In this document: positions 51,901 to 62,752 of the stretch, one piece after another | Numbering within the stretch: position 1 is the first letter of the stretch | How the letters are laid out: each line of letters begins with the position of its first letter | Assembly: GCF_002234675.1 (NCBI RefSeq) | Contig: NC_019867.2 | Location: 3,056,001-3,120,000, forward strand | From: Oryzias latipes | Taxonomy: Eukaryota; Chordata; Actinopteri; Beloniformes; Adrianichthyidae | Direction of reading: 5' to 3' | DNA length: 64,000 nt | Notes under the pieces: generated by a model | Told to the model about the DNA's origin: nothing | Database searches by the model: none | The model's input: only the letters and a program-made list of their open reading frames with translations | Program-made: the position numbers and the translations under genes

Positions 51901-54900
51901 GGGGGCGTCTCTCAGGTTGATGCAGGTGAAATCTCCCGGCGAGCCGCCGACACAAACCGCTGGTTTGCTGGTCTCCAGGCTGTAGACGTGGATCTGAGGG
52001 ACAGAACCGCACAACGCTTTTAGTCTACGGAGGAACGTAGGAAAAAGTAAAAAACACATCTAGGTTTGTGAACTATTGAACTTTCTACCTTTTAAACAAA
52101 GTTTTACCGTCAATCTACGCAGCAGAAAACGTCAAATTTAGATCGAAATAAGGATAATTTCAATCTAGTCAAATGTCTTTACTTGATTCTTCTGTGCAGA
52201 ACAGATTTCATTATCATCAAGGGGTTATAATAAGAGCCACTTTAATCTGCTTCTTTTTTATAATTCAATGTAAAGCTCCTTTTTATTTTGACAAGTTTTC
52301 CACACCATCATACTACCCCCACCATGTCTGACGGTTGACATACTTATTGAAATAATCATGCACTTTATGGAATAAGCACCAAGTTTGGCATGATTGCCGA
52401 AAATCCTAGACTCTAAAATATATACAATATATATAAACGGTCTATAATAGTCTTCTGTAGGTACTCCTCAAGTTAAAAGACTGCATTTTGTTGAGAATGG
52501 GGCAAAAAGAAGTCGAATTTGTTTGCAACAATTGACGGTACGGCCACTAAATGTTTGGTTTTTCTGCTGGCAAATGTTCTTTTCTGAAAGAGGAGACCTT
52601 AAGGTAAATCCATGGAAAATGTGGTGCTTGTTCCAAAATAAAAAAAAATAAAAAGCACATCAACCTTAGTCACAACTGCCCTTACAGGTGGATACAGGGG
52701 CCTGCACCACATTTTAAGATGGCAGATTGGTCGGTGACTGCAAATATTCATGCACATTTCTGCCTATGTGCGTGCTGCAAGCACAGGCTGTAGCGAAAAC
52801 ATGCATAAAATGCAAGACTGAAGTAGGTGCGACGCAGGTGTTCTCATCTTTCAATCTCCCATATATTCTGCGCACTGCGCAGTGAGCTTGTTAGTGCTGC
52901 TCACGTGATTGCACGAACAGAGTGTACAGGCGTCCAACGGCCACTTGCGTATCATCTGCACGCCTCGTGCTTTCAACATTTGCGACCAGAGTGTGGCGTA
53001 AGGGCACCGCACGACAGCATCACCTGCACGTCATTGGAGTGTGAACCTTCCATTGGCCTTACAAATACTTCACGATACACCTACCACACACACAACAAAG
53101 GTACGTTCCATGACACTTGCGCTCCCCGCTATGACCCTCCACTGGCCAGACGACCCAAGAAACCTGCATCCTGCGTACGGATTCATGTGACTAAGGCATG
53201 ACCTGAAGCTTTATTTTAGTTTTGCAGCACTGCAGGTTTTAAAAACCCTGAATTTGACCAAAGAAACAACTCGAAAGCAAACTTTAATCACAAAATGGGA
53301 TGTGCGTTTCGGCTCCAAAGTCTCATTGCGCGAGGTTACAATGATGTCATCTGGAGCCAGCCAGAGCCGGCAATTAGCAGCTGGTGTTTCCCCGTCCAAA
53401 CGAGACCGAACAAACAGGATGAACCGCCAGACAGAATCGCCTTTGAATAATGAAAGTAACAAAGACTGTAAAAGCGAGGATGGAAGGAAGAGGAGGGCGG
53501 ACCGCCAAAAAGGTAAGAGACAGAAAACAGAGACGGCGGGCGGGAAAGATGAAGCCGTTTTTTACAGGACGGCGCAGACGTGATGTAAGCTTTGAGAAGC
53601 TGCCAGCAGCCGTTTCGCGTGGCCTCCTACTGGAGCCAAGCAGAGCTTTAATTGTGCACCACCCCGGGGGCAAAGCCCAACTCACACTGGACTTTGAAAT
53701 GACAGCTTGATAGGATTTGGAGTGGGGGGGGAGATGCAGAGATGAGGTTCGGCCTGCTGTTCTCATTGCACATTTGGAAAGATGTGTTTATTAAATATCT
53801 GCTCTGAAACGAGGAGAGGAGGGAGGGGGGGAAGCTGCGTGGAGAAAGCAGCATCTTTTTAGGAAACACAATTATGAGTTTTAGGGGAGCAGATAGGATC
53901 AGGTACTGCGGGCGGTGTAGCTTAATGTAATCACCCTTTAAAAAAAGGATCAAAATGGTTTTAATTACAGCAGCACCTCAGGGAAATCCTTGAATGTTGC
54001 TCGCCTGCATCTCTGAACACGTTTAGCCAAAGCGAGGCGGGTTTTTAGTGGACTTGGAACACAGAGGGGCTGTGAGGTAAGTTTTCTGAGCAAACCTGAG
54101 CGCCGCTCAGTCTAACATACACCCCCCCCCCCCATCCTCAAACAGCGGTTCAGATCTGCATGGATTCAGCCACCATGTGGACAAACACAGATTAGCCCGC
54201 TGCAGCAGATGCAGCGTAATAATGATAATGATGATAATGGCAGGTTTCTGGTTCCATCTTATGCTGGCACTTCCACCCGCACTCACATGGGGGGGGGGGC
54301 ACAGCGTGGACTCCTGCACAGACGCATCAAGCCACAAGCACACTAAATGCTAAGAAATGTGCTTTGTTGTGCATTTTGTGAAGGAAAACAGAGCGGATAA
54401 ACGGCCGAGTCAGAGTCAGACTTCAGACTTTGATTCTTCGCTTCATGATCTGGAGAAAAAGAAGCAGCGAGAGGTGAACTTTCCCTCTGAAGAGACGGGG
54501 CGCCGTTAAATCACGCCTCATCACGGTCGGCTCATCAACCGCTTTCCTCCGCTGCAGCACGGCGAGGTCGGTCCAGGCTCTGCGGCCGTTACCATGACGA
54601 CGCCTCGCACCGCACATCAAATAGTCAGCTTTTTGTGAAAACAACTTAAACCAAAAGCATAACAAGAAAAACATACTAATAATTGATTTAATATTTATGT
54701 TTTTCATGAGCAGGATCATTCCCGGTGAGCATTATCCCATTATTGGGAAGTAGTGGACTTTGGAGAAGCAGCTGTCCGATGCAACAAGGCCTCAGCGTCG
54801 TCCATTAATCTCTGACAATGGACACCTCGACGGGTATTATCCCTTACATAATAGGTCATAGATTAAAAGAGATTCACACAATTAAAAGAAACAAACACCA

Positions 54901-57900
54901 ATTTGTCTGTGCTTAACGTGATAATTTCTAATTCAAATCCTTAGCATTTTTTTTTTCACCACATATGAGTTTTAATTCTTAATGTTGTCTCAAGTCGAAT
55001 TTGTCAAGTCTTCTCAAAACAAGCCAAGTCAAGTTGAACTTTTATCCGGTCAAATCTTAACAAGTCGAGTTGCAACGAGTCAGGTTTGATAGGAAAAGGT
55101 GTGTCGTATTGTGTAAACACAAATCAGATCAAGACTCAAGTCTTAAAGTCAAGTCCAATCCTGTCAGTTCAAGTCTAGTCAGGTTCTGCAAAGACTGGTC
55201 AGATCAAGTCCAAACTTTAAAGTAAGGTGAAGCTGATTCAGGTCAAGACTCGGTGTCAAATTACATCAATACTTGTCGAGTCAAGTGGATTTGTGTCAAG
55301 AAATTGATAAAATAAGTCTTTAGTCAGGGAAGTCGAACTATTTTACTTTAAATCTACAAGGGGGGGCAGTTCAAGTTCTCCGCTATGTGCCCCCACCCTA
55401 TCTTAGCGACACACAGTGGCACTGAACCTTATTGTTTAATTACTTTTGTCTTCTTTTGCTGCTCTACCTTTGTTGAAATAAATGTTTTTGAAATTCTACA
55501 TACAGCGTTCATCAGCTGATCAAATTCAGGTTTAAACTAAGAAAGGTAAATAAAAAAAATACATCATATACTTTAAATATATATATATATATATATATAT
55601 ATGAATAAAAAATACTAATAATATATAGGTATTATAATATGAATTAACACAAGTCAACAAAAACAGAGTTCCACATCCCTCAGATTTGAGAAAATTTGTA
55701 AACAAAACGCTTAAAATCCATTTATTTTCCTGTATTTATTTTTGGTAAAAGCCTCTCCTCCTTAGCCTTCCAAGCCTCTCCGTCTGAACTTCATGTGGAT
55801 CTGACAGCCTTTCCGTCAGCACTTGTGCTTTTGTGTCAGATCCACTGAAGCGGCTGGATGGACTGGCGGTACGGATGCCAGCTCGCCCTGGATGCAGAGC
55901 CGCGAGCTGGGCGGGCGCCCGGGCAACGCTGGCACGATGACAAGAGGAAGGCGAGGACTAACGAGGACCTGGAGACCCGCCTCGACCACCCAAACGGACC
56001 AAAGCAGACAAAAACAACGGAGAGGCGGAGGGAAAAGCGTGTCCTCCAGAATGAAAACCTACAAAAAACTCTGTTGATAAAACTGCACCTGACCGTAGAA
56101 AACACTTCAGCGTGTAAATCCAAATGCCAGGAATGAAAAATGTCATTCTTCAGTAACAAAAGAGGTGTCAGGTGACTTCCTGGGTGCTCCGCAACAGGTT
56201 TGAATGAAGCAGATGTCGGTTCTCCTAAAGCTCTGACGTCTGGAACCGCTGATGGACGCGCGACACGAGCGACAGGCACCTGAAAGGATGTCGGCCGACA
56301 CCAGTCAAAGTCCACCTGTAGGCGAGAAGACGAGGAAACAACCACGTTTTCTCACCTCCATGAGGAGAAATCTGTCCAGCTGAGAGAGATTTCTGAAACT
56401 GGAGACAGATTGAAATATTAAAAAAACCTAAGCGACTAAACGGCTTCATTAAATATTCATAAAGGCTCCTGATTTTTTCCATCTACCAACTTTAGAGAAT
56501 TTTATATTCACTGGAACCTGGAAAAGCTTGTGCTGCTGTAGTTTACATAAACGTGAGGAAAAAAAGCTTTTTATCTCCTTACAGGCGTCTGCAACCTGCC
56601 GCTCCTGAACCACATGTGGCTCTTAGTTCTGGATCTCTGGTTAAAGAAAAAAGTTTTGAATTTTAAAAGTAAAAAGTAAACAAACTCCTTCACAAACAGT
56701 TAAAAGAACAGTTCTTATTATCTCGGGTGGACTAAAGCGATGTTGTCACCCGCAGCATGAGCATTTTCTACGACATTGACGCTTCCTGCACCCCCTGTGC
56801 AGGCTTGACCCTTTTTTTGCCCCACAAACAGCCCTTATCCACCCGTGAGGGCAGTTGTGACTTAGGTTGAGTCCGCATTTCTTCCCTACTCACTGCACAG
56901 TGTACTACATAGTGCAGTATTTTGTGCGTTCGCTATCTTGTAGTGCCGTCCAAATCTACAAATTAGAAAATCGAGTGGCCTAGGAATTTCCCAGAAGTCT
57001 CTGCGAAAAACCAGTGTGCATTGATTCTCACTAGATCGGAGAATATAGACCACAATGCATTGCGTCGGAATTTTTTTTAACCAAAAGATTGTATTGATAT
57101 GTATTTTTTTAATAAACTATCAATGCTTTTATCTTTAGAAGACTCATAAATAATCGTTGCAAGACGCTCATACAAAAAAAAAGAAGTAGTGAGCATGGTG
57201 TCCGAATAGTTTTTACAATCCAGTGCTGCACTATTTAGTTTTTTAGTAGTTAGGGTGGGAATTTGGACACAGCCTAAAACATGAATAAAAAATAACACAA
57301 TACACAAATGCCTGATGGCAATTAAACTTTTGTTTATACCTTTTATTCTCAATTTTCTTAAGAATAACCCTCCTGCTCCAAACTGAGTGGTGTCTCAAGG
57401 CTCTCCTTTATTTACTAAGTAAAGCCTTAAGAGTCAATGAGTTCCTCCGAGTCCTTAGAAACAGTTATTATTAGTAACAAACAGGAGCAGGTACAGAAAC
57501 AACACCAGATCAAAGTCCTTCTGAAGTGACGGGGAGACGGGCTCAGGAGAGATGGCTGCTGCTGTTTAAGACGTCTCCTCCTGCTGGGAGCAAAGTCCCT
57601 GCAGTCCACGACGGGCTCCTGTGAGAGGGCGCCAAGTCAAGACGATCACGCCATCGTGGAGAGGCCTGTCCGCGTGGACTCTCACGTTCAAAACATCATT
57701 TCAAAGATGAGATGTTAATTCATTTAGGATGAAAAGGGGAGGATGTAGCCGCTCGTGGCTTCATGCCAAAACGTTTGGACGGAAAGAGCAACCATTTATG
57801 CAAACCAAATTATTGACATTGTGCGGCTCCCTTTCTTTCACCGTCCCACGCCCGCCGAGAGCTCGAGTCACCTTGTTAGCTCTAATGGAAACCTTACATT

Positions 57901-60900
57901 TCAGCCGCTGAGCTGCCATCTTTGTGGAGTAGCCCTCAAACATCCGCGTTCACCCCCCCACAAAGCCTTGATCCGGCTCCTCCGCCTCCATTAGCATACA
58001 AACGCCAGATTGCAATTCCCACGAGGTAATGGACTGCCGTCCATAATGGACCAATTAACCAGCAGCCACATGCTAACTGGTGGCAGAGCGGCCGTCACCA
58101 CACATCCCGGTGAACTTTCCTCACTCGTTAAGAAGCAGACTAACTCCTGAAGCTCCGAGAATGAGCGCGGCAGACGCCGACAAATCCAAAAGATCCTCAG
58201 ATGAAGCAGATGCAGACGTTCTCGCATCGTTACAGAGACGGACGTTTGAGATAAACAGACGGCAAAATCCAAAAAGGTTTTCCAGAAGGACTCATCAGTT
58301 ACAAAAACCACACTGGATAAGAAAAACTGAAAACTTTTCCACTTTAACTGAGGTTATTTGTGTGAGTTTGATTTATTCCATTTATGTTGAACATTTTGTT
58401 CATTTCTTGTTTATAGTTGTGTTTGTTTCATTTTTTATGTGTTACAAATAAAAAAGTTGTATTTAAAAATTTTTTTTTTGCTTTTTTATATTTTCTTTTA
58501 AATATTTTCTGAAATAAACGAGAATTTCATTTAAATCCAGACTGGTTTCTGCTCAAATTTCATTGCATTTATTTATTTTATTTTAAATAATTCTCCTTAT
58601 ATATTTAATAAAAAGAACAATTTCATTTAAACTTGTTTAAATCCAGACTGGTTTGTGCTCAAACTGTATTTTTTTATTTAGCTTTTTTTTAATATTTTTA
58701 CAGTTTTTCTTAAACCTTCAGTGAAATAAAGTAGAATTCGTATGAACACGTTTCAATAATGACCAGTTTTTGCTCTAATTTGATTCGTTTTTGTCTTTAC
58801 TGTTGTTTCTTTTGTGTGTAGCGTGAGCCCTGCCGGCCACCGTAGTGTTCTAGTTTTCAATAAGAATTATGAAATCCTAAAACTATCCACACAAGTGCTG
58901 TAGCTGTCAAAATAAAATGTCTTTTTTTTAATGCTTGCAACTTTGTCTCCATTTGTTGACAAGCGCTAAAAACCACAAGTGAAGTGAAGGGGAACCCACC
59001 TTATTGCCTCCATCATGCATGCTCCAGCCGGTGCGCTTCACCCCAAAAGCGACGAGGGAGTCGGAGGCATCCAGGCAGGTCACAGGATGACCGTAGACGG
59101 AGTGGAGGAGCTGTAGCTCCTCCCCCTCTCCAGGTTTCAACAGGTGCACGGACTCTCCAGCTGCTAAAGCCGCCACCGGACGTTCACCCGCCCGGCCTGG
59201 GACTACAAGCAGGCTCTGCGCCTGGACCACACATTTACAAATGCTCGATTAATTATTAATATCTGAATCATTTTAGCTGCTGCTTTGCTTGTTTTGGGTA
59301 AAACTCCGTCAATTCAATCTAAAAGAGTCAGGCGAAACACTGAAAAGCTGCCTGGCTCACCGGTGATGGCAGCTGAGCCTGGCAGAGCAGCCTCCAGTAG
59401 CCACAGTCATCGCCGCCATCGAGCCGAACATCTGAACCAGCAGCAGAAACCAGGACGGGGGTGTCCGGACTCACAGCCAGAGCCCGGATCGTCCCTGGGA
59501 GCTGGTAGTGGTGGAGCGGTTCTCCACCCGTCTCTGTGCTCCACAGGTCTACACAGCCTGTGGGTAAGCACAGCCCCTTTACACGTCTAGAGGATTTTAC
59601 ACATGCTGAACAACAGTGTGAGGAATGACTGCGCCTCTGTTGTACTCACCATCCTGGTACGCAGCGGCGGCCACCGTGGCGTTCACCTGGACGAGGCTGA
59701 CGTGCGGCCGAGGGCTCGTGAGCGCCGACAGGCTGTTGGCCTTCAGGAACGAGGCGGTGGCGTCCCAGTGCAGCGTGTCCCACAACCTCACATCACCAGA
59801 AGTGTAGCTTAGAAAGAAACAAGCACACACTAAAGCGTCAGGCAGTCACCACAACTCATGGGGGAGCCAATAAAAACTGCTTTGACTGTTGCTGTTGCTT
59901 TGGATGAAACTGTAGAGGGTCACACTACGTTTATTATCGCACAGTGGAGATCCTTTTATTTTTTGGCTTTGGTATAAAGTTTAAATTGATTATATTGTAT
60001 TAACAATAATGTGAAGAAACTTCTGGAGTTAATTAGAAATTTGCCAGGTTTATGGTTGAGTAGTGAAACTCTGCATCCTTTTGTTTACCCATGACTCCCA
60101 CTAGCTTACAGCCCCTCACAAACCCAAGCTAACATTAGCGGTGCGACCAAAATGGCAAACAACATTGGAGCTATCCAGCCGTGCAGTTTGGACCCAAACT
60201 CCAGCTCAGATGAGGAAAACAAAGACGTACACGGATCTATTTGTCTGCAAGCGGAGGCTTCAGAATGGAGCCTGTGGCCCCGCCCATTTCACTTCAAGAG
60301 AGCGTTTTCCAACCGCGGGTTTTTATCTGCTCCCGATCTATCACAGTTTGAATAAAGAAATACTCAGAAATCCAGTTTTAATCTGAAAAATCTTTTGTAT
60401 GTGTCTGGAATCATGACAGCAATGCTAGAAAACGTGTTAAAAAAAAACAAAAAACATATTTCTCATTGGAGAAGAACTTCTTTCCGAACCAAACTTTGCT
60501 CTTCAGCTGCCAAAAGCCTCCAGAGATACAGGAACACAAACTCTGACACAACATGAGTGCAGATATATGTAAATGTGGAAGAAAACTCAAAAGCTTCCCA
60601 CAAACAGGCGGAAAAGTTTTGTGCAGAAAAGACCTCTGCAGGTCTGTCCTCTCTGTCGCCGTGTGACTAAGAGTCGTCGCTTTATTAAACTCTTTATCCA
60701 GTTGCCTTTTAAACGCCAAATCTCATTGCGCCCCAATGCTAATGAGATTTTTCACGACCCGATTGAATCCCTTTGGCTCACTCTTAGCTGTCATTGATTA
60801 TTATCCAGATAAACAAATTCAAGTGCTCTCACTTAGCAGAATGGGTCTTTAAATACCAATAATGAGAAAAATATTGATGGCGAGAAATGGTCAGAACCAA

Positions 60901-62752
60901 AAAATGTAGCCGTAATAAAGTTCTTGTGAGTGTGGAGGATGTTTTAAAAACACACTTTTGGGGCTTTTAACGTGTTTTTGTGACATTTTTCTGATGATGG
61001 AGGACAGATATGAAGAAAATTAAGCTTAAAATTGCAGGTTGGGGGTGTGAGAAGTTGTAAGCTAGCAACAGAGAGTGTAAACAGAGAGCTCTCAGCAACT
61101 GAGAGGGTAAGGGGGCGTTGCTCCGTGCACTAGGTCCCGCCCACAACTCAGAGGTGAATTTCTGATGAAACTATGTCCTAGAAACCGACACAGGTTTTTA
61201 GGATTTTGGCTGAAAACGCATCATCATAACGAAACGCTTGGAACACTTTACATTAGATCAAAGGAGGATCAGAGCGGGTCTTTAAAGTACAAAGACTGTT
61301 TTGGTACTTGTGTTTTCTAACGGCACATCGTCCAAACACACGATCTTCTCCACGGAGAAGCAGAAGGACTGATGGGAATTTAATCACGGCCCTCCCTGGA
61401 GACGCTGCACATCTCCATGAGGGCCGTCTTATTGAGCCCCTGAGCTGCTCACCATTCATCACTGTCTCTCTGCCACAGCGTCGGTGCTGCTCATGTCCTT
61501 CACAAACACAGTCGAGTCTGACACAACAAAAGTTGGAAAGAGGGATACTTTCAAAATAAAGTACGGCTAAAAAGCCTGCAGGTGTTATTGTTGCACCTGG
61601 ATTTGATTTCAGTTAACCACCAGATGCCTTGACTTTTAAAACTGATTAGCAAACCAAAACTGATGCACCTCTTTCAGATTTCCAAGGATTTTAGTTTTAT
61701 TTATTTTTGCTTGAGTTTGTCTTAAAGTTTTTTTTTTGTTACAAAGTGTTAGCAGACTTGCAGATATTATAATGTGAATTATTTTAATTAAAAAGAAAAA
61801 TTAAGTGCGACACCAGGCACTTTTACACAAAGAAATTTCCTTTAATTACAAACAATGACATTTTTTCTCATATCTAAAAAGCCCCCAAAAAACGACAAAT
61901 CTGTTGGCACCAAACACCGGTTAACTTATCTTTTTGTTTTTTAAACTGGAATTAGTTTTAAAATAAAACAGAGAATTGGAGGTAGATCTCCTAAGAATCA
62001 AGCTAAGGTTTGTGTTAACGTGCTTTTCGACCTGAGGAGACTCACCCCGCTAGGACGTAGTTGTCACAGGAGCTGACGTCACACAGCACTTTTCCCAACT
62101 CGAACTGCAACTGGCTGATGGATCCCACTCGATTCTGGTCAAAACACATGAAAGAAACGCTAAAGTTATGATTAAAGACCCGCTCTGATCATCTGTTGAT
62201 CTATTATAAAGCGCTCCAGGTGGTCTTTTAGGTATGATGATGCCGTTTTTAGCCAAAATCCCCCAAAACTTGTGTCCTTTTCTAGGACTTCATTAGAATT
62301 TCACCTCTGAGTTGTCGGCGGGACCGTTGGCACGGAGCAACCCCATCCCCACCTCCCCTCCCCGTAGTGGGGAGCTGGGAGCTCTGCATATTTTTTATAC
62401 ATCACAAATCATTTTTTATTTTACGACTGCATTTTTTTCATCTGCTCCTGATTCACAACGATTTAAATAAAGAAGCACTGAGCTTCATTTTATGGTTTTT
62501 TTTTTTTTTAGAAAAACATTTCCACGGGGTCGAGTGAAAGGTCACATGTTCCTTTTTTTAGCCCTCTCATCGGCAGCCCAGGCCCACCTTCCAGTTGGAG
62601 CGCACGGCTTTGGCAGAGTTCCTGCAGTCGCGCAGGGTGCTCTTCCAGCACGGGGAGTCGGAGACGCTGGCGTGCGGGTGGTAGCCCTCCCTGGTGCACA
62701 TCCTGAACCACAGGACCCCGTCCTCTGCGAGGACCCTCCACGCCCTGCTCAC
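45982..62752 (-). CDS. fbxw8: F-box/WD repeat protein 8, last 9 exons (5' exons off window)
   Basis: FBXW8 is the substrate receptor of the CUL7-SKP1 ubiquitin ligase. The minus-strand exons are 62752-62588, 62134-62046, 59807-59650, 59557-59361, 59221-59000, 51993-51866, 48438-48265, 47121-47005 and 46147-45982. They total 1416 nt and 471 residues ending at TGA. The first exon (VSRAWRVLAEDGVLWFRMCT) is the F-box tail. Next come WD40 blades: GYTSGDVRLWDT, DGCVDLWSTETG, GHPVTCLDASDSLVAFGVK, DFTCINLRDAPPHLLVCGNK and DDWKVVSGGGEGLVCVWEMR. The C-terminus runs from HPVRHVRFSSSTLLTANIP to ICRSDYVDSYGYNYNISLAV. Human FBXW8 is 598 aa, so about 130 N-terminal residues including most of the F-box are missing. 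I found no F-box exon in 62753-64000. The penultimate exon ends in a weak GTCTCC donor. The gene is tail-to-tail with tesc. Confidence 0.95.
46148..47004. other. fbxw8 last intron
   Basis: 857-bp AT-rich intron. It starts (minus strand) with the weak donor GTCTCC. A stronger GTGAGG donor lies 64 bp further in. Confidence 0.6.
47122..48264. other. fbxw8 intron between the seventh and eighth exons listed
   Basis: 1.1-kb intron, about half of which is a decayed Tc1/mariner relic (47570-48010). A poly-A run lies at 47396-47414. Confidence 0.6.
47570..48010 (+). pseudogene. Tc1/mariner transposase relic
   Basis: One plus-strand frame near 47855 reads THGGGSVMVWSC, matching the HGGGSVMVWGC block of Tc1-family transposases. 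The preceding 250 bp has frame-broken resemblance to the region between the DNA-binding and catalytic domains. Stops and frameshifts are frequent and terminal repeats were not found, so it is inactive. Confidence 0.7.
48439..51865. other. fbxw8 intron with candidate conserved blocks and a second Tc1 fragment
   Basis: 3.4-kb intron. 48850-49420 and 50990-51490 are compositionally balanced blocks with homeodomain-like motifs (TTCATTAGCATAATCAG, CATTAATCAAC). A hairpin plus Tc1-like fragment is at 49847-49960. The longest open frame (minus strand, 50909-51532, 207 codons) has no recognisable domain and I do not call it coding. Confidence 0.4.
49870..49960 (+). pseudogene. Tc1-like transposase fragment
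   Basis: TGTGGCGGTAGTGTGATGGT continues into GATTATTTTGTAGC, a decayed form of the transposase segment encoding GGSVMV. Only about 90 bp remain. It overlaps the right arm of a 14-bp hairpin. Confidence 0.5.
52664..53196. mobile_element. Family X DNA element, copy D
   Basis: Begins CCTTAGTCACAACTGCCCTTA and ends GTGACTAAGG (53187-53196), a terminal inverted repeat of at least 10 bp. The interior resembles copy C. No coding capacity. Confidence 0.68.
54425..54850. repeat. Family T palindromic repeat, copy 2
   Basis: GAGAGGTGAACTTTCCCTCT, TCAACCGCTTTCCTCCGCTG, AGCTTTTTGTGAAAACAAC and GAGCATTATCCCATTATTGG run in the same order as 35455-35870, with substantial divergence. Confidence 0.55.
55000..55330. 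repeat. Degenerate AAGTC-rich tandem tract
   Basis: Variants of TCAAGTC occur many times over about 330 bp with irregular spacing, as in an eroded minisatellite. Confidence 0.6.
55578..55603. repeat. TA microsatellite
   Basis: Uninterrupted alternating AT run. Confidence 0.85.
56865..57274. mobile_element. Family U MITE, copy 2
   Basis: GGTTGAGTCCGCATTTCTTC at the left and GGGAATTTGGACACAGCC at the right are imperfect inverted ends. Inside, GTACTACATAGTGCAGTA and ACCACAATGCATTGCG match the inverse of 30426-30871. Confidence 0.7.
60050..60390 (+). repeat. Family R dispersed repeat with 67-codon intact ORF
   Basis: The plus-strand frame 60152-60355 starts MANNIGAIQPCSLDPNSSSD, then EENKDVHGSICLQAEASEWS, and stops after 67 codons. 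The upstream CTAGCTTACAGCCCCTCACA and downstream TTTATCTGCTCCCGATC modules recur in other copies. The acidic IGAIQP... opening resembles, from memory, N-terminal parts of transposon-linked or P2X7-like fish proteins; this is a weak inference. Confidence 0.65.
60960..61290 (-). repeat. Family R dispersed repeat, copy without ORF
   Basis: Minus-strand order GACCCGCTCTGATCC, TTTTCAGCCAAAATCC, TTTCTAGGACATAGTTTC, CACCTCTGAGTTGTGGGCGG and TAGCTTACAACTTCTCACAC. It then jumps to TTTTAAGCTTAATTTTCTTC and TGTCCTCCATCATCAG. The ORF module is deleted. Confidence 0.7.
62165..62480 (+). repeat. Family R dispersed repeat copy
   Basis: TAAAGACCCGCTCTGATCAT, TTTTTAGCCAAAATCC, CACCTCTGAGTTGTCGGCGG, then GGGAGCTCTGCATA joined to TCTGCTCCTGATTCACAACG. 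It is a deletion derivative lacking the ORF. It lies in the intron between the first two fbxw8 exons in the window. Confidence 0.7.

Larger units (their letters stand above)
51994..58999. other. fbxw8 7-kb intron
   Basis: Contains family X copy D (52664-53196), family T copy 2 (54425-54850), an AAGTC-rich minisatellite-like tract (about 55000-55330) and a TA microsatellite (about 55578-55603). It also has a family U MITE (56865-57274) next to a family X end (about 56836-56866). Candidate conserved blocks lie at 53270-53720 and 57700-58170. No coding exon was recognised. Confidence 0.5.
59808..62045. other. fbxw8 intron with family R copies
   Basis: 2.2-kb intron that carries family R copies at 60050-60390 (plus) and 60960-61290 (minus). 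The rest is AT-rich and unassigned. Confidence 0.55.

Noticed and set aside
55836..56345. 169-codon minus-strand and overlapping plus-strand open frames
   Set aside because: GC-rich intronic sequence with open frames on both strands and no homology, which is expected by chance at this composition.
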